This document shows positions 14,938-18,890 of a stretch of DNA of 18,890 bases, one piece after another. Numbering within the stretch: the stretch's first letter is position 1; every line of letters starts with the position of its first letter. The notes beneath the pieces are model-generated. The model did no database searches, was not told where the DNA came from, and was given only the letters and a program-made list of their open reading frames with translations. The stretch comes from Alphaproteobacteria bacterium UBA1908 (GTDB taxonomy: Bacteria; Pseudomonadota; Alphaproteobacteria; Caedimonadales; UBA1908), in assembly GCA_002337525.1 (NCBI GenBank), contig DDGG01000007.1, positions 15,169-34,058 of the forward strand, given 5' to 3'. The position numbers and the translations under genes were made by a program.

Positions 14938-16338
14938 TTATAAATCTATCACACTTTCCAGTCGCGCAATAGTCTCCTCACGCCCTAAAACTTGCATCAC
15001 CTCAAAAATGCCCGGTGAAACAGCTTTTCCGGACAACGCAGCCCTTAAAGGTTGTGCTATCTTTCCAAACTTTAACCCCTTTTCTTCAGCATGCTGACGC
15101 AACGAAGCCTCAAGAACCCCTTCTTCCCACTCAACTTCTGCCATCAAGGGCAGGAGGTCTTGCAATAAAGCACATGCATCGTTAGTCAGAACCTTTAAAG
15201 CTTTCTCCTCAAAAGGAAGAGGCAACAAGTAACAATAAAAAAGAGCGCTGTCTGCCAGTTCCAGTATTGTTTTAGCTCTCTGTTTAAGGCCGTCCATCCC
15301 TCTTAAAAGCCGACTTTTCAGGTCAGCCTCCAACCTTGTCTTTAGTTTTTCTTCAATCAGCGGACTTATAAGATCAAGCAAACGTGTATTAGAAGTTTCA
15401 CGGATATAATGTGCGTTCAAATTTGTTAATTTTGCCATATCAAAACGGGACGGTGACCGTCCTGCATGGTCCAGATCAAACCAATCAATGGCCTGTTCCC
15501 GGGTAAAGATTTCTTCATCTCCATGGCTCCATCCAAGGCGCGTTAAATAGTTACATAAAGCTTCCGGCAAAAAGCCCAAATCTTTATAGGTTTCAACGCC
15601 CAGAGCCCCATGTCGTTTGGAAAGTTTTGCTCCGTCTTGTCCATGAATAAGAGGAATATGAGCCATATCAGGCACCTGCCACTCCATCGCCTGATAAATC
15701 TGGATCTGACGAAAGGCATTGGTTAAATGATCATCACCACGAATAATATGAGTTACCCCCATATCATGGTCATCCACAATAACAGACAGCATATAGGTTG
15801 GTGTCCCATCAGCTCGTAAAAGAATAAGGTCATCCAGTTGTTGATGGTCCAGTGTTATCTCGCCCTGGACAAGATCCTGAAGCGTTGTCATGCCCTCTTT
15901 AGGGGCCTTAAAACGCAGAACAGGAGCAACATCTTCAGGTGCCTCGGCAGGGTCCCTGTCTCTCCAGAACCCGTTATAACGGGGAGAAAGTCCGGCAGCT
16001 CGCGCCTCGTTCCTCATACGCGTTAATTCTTCCGGAGAACAATAACACCAATAAGCGTGTCCTTTTTCTAATAAAGACAAAGCAACTTCCTTATGGCGAT
16101 CTGCCTGTGCGTGTTGAAAAACAACTTCACCATCCCACTTAAGGTCAAGCCATTTCATACCTGCCAAAATAGCATCAATTGCTTCTTGAGTTGAGCGCTT
16201 ACGATCTGTATCCTCGACTCGCAATAAAAAGCGGCCCCCAAAATGGCGGGCGTAAAGCCAGTTAAATAAGGCAGTACGAGCACCGCCGATATGCAAAAAA
16301 CCAGTTGGTGAAGGGGCAAAACGGGTGACAACTGTCAT
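14938..16338 (-). CDS. gltX: glutamate-tRNA ligase
   Basis: Class I aminoacyl-tRNA synthetase that charges tRNA-Glu. The 466-residue protein has the HIGH-type signature FAPSPTGFLHIGGARTALFN (residues 7-26) and the KMSKS-equivalent KLSKRHGA (238-245). Between them, LILLRADGTPTYMLSVIVDD, HIIRGDDHLTNAFRQ and IHGQDGAKL are family signatures. The C-terminal anticodon-binding region is complete. Many alphaproteobacteria carry a second GltX paralogue elsewhere; nothing here tells which acceptor specificity this copy has. It is divergent from comEC with only 40 bases between the start codons, so its promoter must lie within or against the comEC start. Confidence 0.96.
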   Translation of the reverse strand: MTVVTRFAPSPTGFLHIGGARTALFNWLYARHFGGRFLLRVEDTDRKRSTQEAIDAILAGMKWLDLKWDGEVVFQHAQADRHKEVALSLLEKGHAYWCYCSPEELTRMRNEARAAGLSPRYNGFWRDRDPAEAPEDVAPVLRFKAPKEGMTTLQDLVQGEITLDHQQLDDLILLRADGTPTYMLSVIVDDHDMGVTHIIRGDDHLTNAFRQIQIYQAMEWQVPDMAHIPLIHGQDGAKLSKRHGALGVETYKDLGFLPEALCNYLTRLGWSHGDEEIFTREQAIDWFDLDHAGRSPSRFDMAKLTNLNAHYIRETSNTRLLDLISPLIEEKLKTRLEADLKSRLLRGMDGLKQRAKTILELADSALFYCYLLPLPFEEKALKVLTNDACALLQDLLPLMAEVEWEEGVLEASLRQHAEEKGLKFGKIAQPLRAALSGKAVSPGIFEVMQVLGREETIARLESVIDL

Positions 16339-16378
16339 TTTTTCTCTCAGTCACGTCCCATAAAGGACTTAAATTGTT

Positions 16379-18451
16379 ATGGAATCTTTTATTTCTTATC
16401 ACAGAATTCTTTCCTTTGCATCTCTTGTAGAAAAGAGTTTAATCGCTTTTTTCCAAATTTATTCCCGTCCCGTTTATTGGGCTCCCGTTCTGTTAGGAAC
16501 CGGTATTGGGCTTTATTTCTCGTTTAATAGAGAGCCTTCCTTATGGTTATGTTGCACGACCATCTGTATTCTGGCGGGAGCCTTTCTTTTATTGCGTCAC
16601 CATTTTTTGGGGCGATACTTTTTTGCAGGCCTTTTTTTGGTATCCCTGGGTATCTCTGTCTCGAGTATTCGAACTACCCTTAAAAAAACACCTCTTCTGA
16701 CAGAAGAAATTTCTCCTCACTGGATTGAAGGCACCATTTCAAAAATTGAAGACCTTCCAACTCATCAACGCCTTACCCTTGAGAATGTTTTCCTAAAATA
16801 CCCTGAAAAGCGTACATTGCCGGCAGTAAGGATCAGTCTAAGAGGACGTTTAAAAGTGAATGAGTCAATCCTGCCGGGGGACCGTCTTCGCCTCAAAGCA
16901 GCCCTTATGCCTCCTTCCGGACCTATTGCACCAGGCACCTATGACTTTCGCCGCCGTGCCTATTTTGAAGGACTAAGTGGGGTAGGCTACGGCCTGTCTC
17001 CTGTCAGAAAGATTTCAACACCCCCCTCCTCTTTTTTTATAATCATTAAAAAACGTCTTGATTTATGGCGACACAAAATTACTCAGAAATTAAGATTCTC
17101 GCTAGGAACGCCTACAGGAGAGATTGCAGCCGCCCTGATAACGGGAGATCGATCCGGGATTACTACTGATATCCGTGATAATTTTGCCAATGCAGGAACG
17201 GCTCATCTCCTTGCCATATCAGGCCTTCATCTCAGTGTTATTGCGGGCCTCTTTTTTCTTATCATTCGAACTGTTCTTGCCTTGATACCCGCCTTATCTC
17301 TTCGCTTCCCTATTAAAAAATGGGCCGCAGGTATGGCATTAATCGGCACTGCGGGATATCTATTATTATGTGGTGCCCCGCTTTCTGCACAACGAGCCTT
17401 CTTTATGTCATCTCTTGTCTTGGTGGCCATCATGATTGATCGAACAGCCTTGACATTACGTAATGTCTGTTTGGCCGCCTTCATCATTTTACTTTTTCTA
17501 CCCGAATCTCTGATACTACCAAGCTTCCAGCTTTCCTTTGCTGCTGTTCTTGCTCTTGTTGCTGTCTATGAAACTCTTCGCCAACGCGAAAAAATCCATC
17601 ACAAGGACAGAGGCCCCCTTAAACGCTTCAGCCTCTATTTCCTGAGTGTTGCCGGAACAACCTTTATTGCAACCGCTGCTACAACACCCTATATTGTCCA
17701 AACTTTTCATAAACTAACACTTCATTCTATTCCCGCAAATTTGATGGCTGTTCCCTGGACCAGCTTTGTCCTGATTCCAATGTTAATTCTCTACCTTGGC
17801 TTAATGCCCTTCAATGGAGGCTCTTTACTCGAAACACCTCTTAATTTTGTAATCCAGACCTTGTTGGAGATCAGTCAATCTGTCGCAAAGTGGCCGGGGG
17901 CTGTTGTTTTGTCACCCCCAACCTCCCGCACCGCTCTTCTTATGCTCACTTTTGGAGGACTCTGGCTATGTCTTGTCCGCAAAAACCTTCGTCTTTTGGG
18001 GTTGATACCTGCAAGTATTGCCCTGGTTATATGGTTTTTTATGTCACCTGTTCCAGACCTTTTTATATCAGGAGACCTTCGTGTTATCGCTATGCGGAGT
18101 GAGAATGGAAATGTTTATCTTCCCAGTCGCCGTAGCGGAAGATTTGCACGGGAAAGTTTTCAAAGCCTCTCAGCCAGTTCTCATTCAATAACATTACCTT
18201 CTCCCAAAAAGTATATGCCGGCTGATATACAATACCTTGAGGAAGGGAGCTATCTGTTTAAAGGAAGCCTTAAAGTCACCGTTACCAACGACGTCTCCCT
18301 TCAACTTGAAAATAAGGAAGGGGCAATCTTGTTAGATGAGAAAGTTGCGCGAGATAATAAGGGAACGCTAATCTGGATTCAAGGCAATAAACTGAAAGTT
18401 AAATCATTAAAAGATACCCTTGGCAGCAGACCCTGGAGCCCACCCGAATAA
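16379..18451 (+). CDS. comEC: ComEC/Rec2-family DNA uptake channel protein
   Basis: Inner-membrane channel thought to move single-stranded transforming DNA into the cytoplasm. The 690-residue protein has hydrophobic segments at residues about 32-112, then an OB-like soluble region (about 120-215). The Competence domain follows (about 235-540), with ALITGDRSGI, the signature LLAISGLHLSVIAG near residues 277-290, GAPLSAQRAFFM and LPSFQLSFAAVLAL. The last 130 residues begin DLFISGDLRVIAMRSENGN. They represent the short, degenerate C-terminal region typical of alphaproteobacterial ComEC; the metallo-beta-lactamase motif is absent. AAAGGA precedes the ATG by 11 bases. It is divergent from gltX. 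Whether the cell is naturally transformable cannot be judged from this gene alone. Confidence 0.93.
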   Translation: MESFISYHRILSFASLVEKSLIAFFQIYSRPVYWAPVLLGTGIGLYFSFNREPSLWLCCTTICILAGAFLLLRHHFLGRYFFAGLFLVSLGISVSSIRTTLKKTPLLTEEISPHWIEGTISKIEDLPTHQRLTLENVFLKYPEKRTLPAVRISLRGRLKVNESILPGDRLRLKAALMPPSGPIAPGTYDFRRRAYFEGLSGVGYGLSPVRKISTPPSSFFIIIKKRLDLWRHKITQKLRFSLGTPTGEIAAALITGDRSGITTDIRDNFANAGTAHLLAISGLHLSVIAGLFFLIIRTVLALIPALSLRFPIKKWAAGMALIGTAGYLLLCGAPLSAQRAFFMSSLVLVAIMIDRTALTLRNVCLAAFIILLFLPESLILPSFQLSFAAVLALVAVYETLRQREKIHHKDRGPLKRFSLYFLSVAGTTFIATAATTPYIVQTFHKLTLHSIPANLMAVPWTSFVLIPMLILYLGLMPFNGGSLLETPLNFVIQTLLEISQSVAKWPGAVVLSPPTSRTALLMLTFGGLWLCLVRKNLRLLGLIPASIALVIWFFMSPVPDLFISGDLRVIAMRSENGNVYLPSRRSGRFARESFQSLSASSHSITLPSPKKYMPADIQYLEEGSYLFKGSLKVTVTNDVSLQLENKEGAILLDEKVARDNKGTLIWIQGNKLKVKSLKDTLGSRPWSPPE

Positions 18452-18496
18452 AATTAGCATCAATGATTGATAAGTCTAAAAAGCTGAAACCTCTTG

Positions 18497-18890
18497 GATC
18501 CTGACGGTTGGCGTTGCCAACCTCTGGATGACGTTCTAACTCTATCATTTAGAAGGAACACATCCTCCACCCCGTCATTCAGAACACACACACCATTCAG
18601 ACCGAGCATGTCTAACTCGGTCATTCAGACCGAGCGAAGCGAGGGAAGAATCCAGTCTGTCCAGATCCTGACAGTTGGCGTTGCCACCCTCTGGATGACG
18701 TCCTAACTTTATCATTTAGAAGGAACACATCCTCCACCCCGTCATTCAGAACACACACCATTCAGACCGAGCATGTCTAACTCGGTCATTCAGACCGAGC
18801 GAAGCGAGGGAAGAATCCAGTCTGCCCAGATCCTGACGGTTGGCGTTGCCAACCTCTGGATGACATCCTAACTCTATCATTTAGAAGGAA
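18497..18890. repeat. tandem direct repeat, unit 165-167 bp, running off the window
   Basis: Three successive units begin with GATCCTGAC: 18497-18663 (167 bp), 18664-18828 (165 bp) and 18829-18890 (first 62 bp only). They differ by a few substitutions and by one CA step (ACACACACACC against ACACACACC). Each unit contains a palindrome GGTTGGCGTTGCCAACC (altered in unit 2), an inverted pair GACCGAG/CTCGGTC around CATGTCTAA, and GACCGAGCGAAGCGAGGG. An imperfect inverted pair, CTGGATGACG/CGTCATTCAG, is also present. The open frame across the repeats (18494-18706) is not a credible gene. Bases 18452-18496 after comEC show no clear terminator. Confidence 0.93.

Noticed and set aside
18055..18451. 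ComEC lacking the metallo-beta-lactamase domain as a truncation
   Set aside because: Short degenerate C-terminal regions are usual in alphaproteobacterial ComEC. The frame ends naturally.
18494..18706. Open frame of 70 codons in the terminal repeat
   Set aside because: It merely runs through repeat units and has no ribosome binding site or recognisable protein pattern.
18497..18890. Possible CRISPR array
   Set aside because: The units are 165-167 bp, contiguous and nearly identical along their whole length. There are no short repeats with unique spacers and no cas genes.

Overview
The window looks like a chromosomal stretch from an AT-rich alphaproteobacterium. The evidence is gene order and family content: rpmH-rnpA-yidD-yidC-yihA, rplM-rpsI, hupB followed by tRNA-Val, gltX-gltA transcribed away from comEC, and an IalB-family exported protein. 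The low G+C, the extended S9 protein and the exported proteins would fit a host- or protist-associated lineage of the Holosporales type. That placement is inference; nothing in the window fixes genus or species. Most genes are core housekeeping genes and look intact.

Layout. 1-229: 5' part of tRNA-Pro(TGG) on the minus strand, then a promoter for the first plus-strand gene. 230-1168: a GNAT-fold acetyltransferase with a signal peptide. It converges across a bidirectional terminator on an IalB-family protein (1265-1789, minus). 1862-6209, minus strand: rplM-rpsI, a terminator, then rpmH-rnpA-yidD-yidC-yihA. This is ribosome assembly, RNase P and membrane insertion in one block. 6537-8500, plus strand: a HAD phosphatase fused to a truncated UbiA-like membrane domain, then a bacterial voltage-gated cation channel homologue with an unusual selectivity filter, closed by a strong terminator. 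8676-9246, minus strand: tRNA-Val and hupB with their terminators. 9431-16338, minus strand: gltX, gltA, a small membrane ORF, an Nfu iron-sulfur protein, a Bax-like glucosaminidase, mnmA, and an S41-protease-like protein that lacks the catalytic serine. 16379-18451, plus strand: comEC. 18497 to the end: a tandem repeat of 165-167 bp that runs off the window.

The points most worth following are the channel (acidic Asp-Glu pair in the filter, no conserved Trp, two of four S4 charges lost), the exported acetyltransferase, the HAD/half-UbiA fusion, the apparently inactive S41 homologue and the terminal tandem repeat. I see no CRISPR array, insertion sequence, prophage or recognisable defence system. 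rpmH is a 44-residue gene at 5058-5192 that lies inside a longer open frame and is easily missed.
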